Below, piece after piece: positions 11,619 to 12,603 of a DNA stretch of 12,603 bases. Origin of the DNA: Rubrobacter sp. (GTDB lineage: Bacteria > Actinomycetota > Rubrobacteria > Rubrobacterales > Rubrobacteraceae); contig JADDPM010000063.1 of the NCBI GenBank assembly GCA_016781885.1, positions 1 to 12,603 of the forward strand, read 5' to 3'. Every line of letters starts with the position of its first letter. Position 1 is the first letter of the stretch. The notes under the pieces were generated by a model. The model had not been told where the DNA came from and did not search any database. It saw only the letters and a list, made by a program, of their open reading frames with translations. Made by a program: the position numbers and the translations under genes.

Positions 11619-12603
11619 TTACGCCCTTCCCCTCCGCGGGTTGAATGCGGCCCTGCCAGGGTAGTAGGCCGTGCTTCCGAGAATGTCCTCTATCCGGAGA
11701 AGCTGATTGTACTTCGCCACGCGCTCGCCGCGAGCAGGCGCCCCCGTCTTGATCTGCCCGGCGTTCACCGCGACAGCGAGGTCTGAGATTGTCGCATCCT
11801 CGGTCTCCCCGCTGCGGTGGCTGATCATGGTCGTATAACCGGACTTGTGCGCGAGATCCATCGTCTCGAAGGTCTCCGTGAGGGTCCCGATCTGGTTGAC
11901 CTTTATGAGTATGGAGTTGCCCACCACCTCACCTATACCCCGCGCGAGTATTTTCGGGTTGGTCACGAAAAGATCGTCTCCGACGAGCTGCACCCGCCCG
12001 CCGAGCTCCCGCGTAATGAGCGACCAACCCTCCCAGTCGTCCTCCCCGAGACCGTCCTCGATGGAGAGGATCGGGTACTCATCGCACAGCCTTACGTAGT
12101 AATCCACCATCTCCTCGCGGGTGAGGCTCTTCCCCTCGCCCGAGAGTTCGTACCTGCCGTTCTCATAGAACTCCGAGGCCGCCGGGTCAAGGGCGAACCC
12201 CACCTGGTCACCCAAAGAGTACCCGCTCCTCTCGACGGCCTGGGACATCAGGGCGAGCGCCGCCCCGTTGTCGTCGAGATCGGGCGCGAAACCGCCCTCG
12301 TCCCCGATCCCGCCGCCCAACTTCTTCTCTGAGAGGAGCTTGTTGAGGTCGTGGTAGATCTCGGCGACGCAGCGCAGGGCTTCGGCGAAGCTCTCGAAGC
12401 CGGTCGGCACCACCATGAACTCCTGGAAGTCCACGTTGTTTGCGGCGTGGGCCCCGCCGTTGAGGATGTTCGCGCACGGGACCGGGAGCGTATAGGCTCC
12501 GGGCCCGCCCAGGTAGCGGAAGAGCGGGAGCGCTGCCGCCTCTGCCGCCGCCTTCGCCGCCGCAAGGGAGACGCCGAGGATGGCGTTCGCCCCGAGACGG
12601 CCC
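11619..12603 (-). CDS. eno: Enolase, 5' end outside the window
   Basis: The visible 327 codons cover about three quarters of enolase; roughly 100 N-terminal residues lie beyond 12603. Enolase dehydrates 2-phosphoglycerate to phosphoenolpyruvate in the cytoplasm and is the substrate supplier for the pyruvate kinase encoded next. Seen in order: LGANAILGVSLA, NGGAHAANNVDFQEF, GDEGGFAPDLDDN (catalytic Glu), DPAASEFY (metal Asp), SIEDGLGEDDW (metal Glu), VGDDLFVTNP (metal Asp), ILIKVNQIGTLTE (catalytic Lys) and MISHRSGETED (substrate His). The gene ends at TAA 11619-11621, four bases before the pyk ATG. An apparent start at 12434 (GTG in NNVDFQ) is only an internal codon, because the open frame and family homology continue upstream. 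Confidence 0.97.
   Translation of the reverse strand, partial: GRLGANAILGVSLAAAKAAAEAAALPLFRYLGGPGAYTLPVPCANILNGGAHAANNVDFQEFMVVPTGFESFAEALRCVAEIYHDLNKLLSEKKLGGGIGDEGGFAPDLDDNGAALALMSQAVERSGYSLGDQVGFALDPAASEFYENGRYELSGEGKSLTREEMVDYYVRLCDEYPILSIEDGLGEDDWEGWSLITRELGGRVQLVGDDLFVTNPKILARGIGEVVGNSILIKVNQIGTLTETFETMDLAHKSGYTTMISHRSGETEDATISDLAVAVNAGQIKTGAPARGERVAKYNQLLRIEDILGSTAYYPGRAAFNPRRGRA

Noticed and set aside
10535..11664. Plus-strand open frames opposite pyk and eno
   Set aside because: They are mirror frames of strongly conserved glycolytic genes with no start signals and no recognisable domains.

Overview
The window looks like a chromosomal segment from a high-GC Gram-positive bacterium of the Actinobacteria. 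The best guess is a deep-branching lineage such as Rubrobacter. This rests on GC-rich codon use, GTG and TTG starts, and the leftward order eno - pyk - ftsB/divIC-like - DUF501. An eno, ftsB-like and DUF501 neighbourhood is characteristic of actinobacteria. The genus is an inference from gene content, not from a database search.

Positions 1-2800 are a worn accessory region. A leftward quinone-oxidoreductase-type dehydrogenase (216-1163) is followed by a frameshifted, internally deleted IS30-type transposase (1240-1914). Next come a lone Imm-5-like putative immunity gene on the minus strand (2027-2563) and a fragment of a recombinase-type helix-turn-helix (2621-2734). A compact structure of two interleaved inverted repeats (2761-2808) lies at the 3' end of lexA.

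Positions 2803-7408 are a DNA-damage (SOS) mutagenesis module. lexA (minus strand) diverges from a two-gene rightward operon that encodes a DUF6504-like protein and an error-prone DNA polymerase III alpha subunit of the DnaE2 type; the two genes are translationally coupled. The intergenic region holds a perfect 14-bp palindrome of the form C-AAAC-N4-GTTT-G. It sits inside the 18-bp spacer of a good rightward promoter and partly under a weaker leftward one. It is therefore a strong candidate LexA operator controlling both directions. No imuA or imuB is visible in the window, so the DUF6504-like protein is the only mutasome-type partner next to dnaE2. The roughly 200-nt leader of the operon contains two hairpins, one of which overlaps the ribosome binding site.

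Positions 7409-9307 are the remains of a small integrative element beside a tRNA. They comprise an excisionase-like HTH protein, a second small HTH protein with its own promoter (flanked by an inverted repeat, apparently giving leaderless mRNA), and a tyrosine integrase inactivated by one in-frame stop and two compensating frameshifts. A 10-bp tandem repeat and an intrinsic terminator follow. The tRNA (minus strand, anticodon UAA, so leucine by the code) points its 3' end at the integrase, the usual geometry of a tRNA attachment site. It has a leucine-type D arm but a 5-nt variable loop in place of the long class II arm.

Positions 9333-12603 are housekeeping genes read leftward: eno (5' end outside the window), pyk, an FtsB/DivIC-like septum protein and a DUF501 protein. 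Spacing is tight from eno through ftsB and suggests one operon joining lower glycolysis and cell division.
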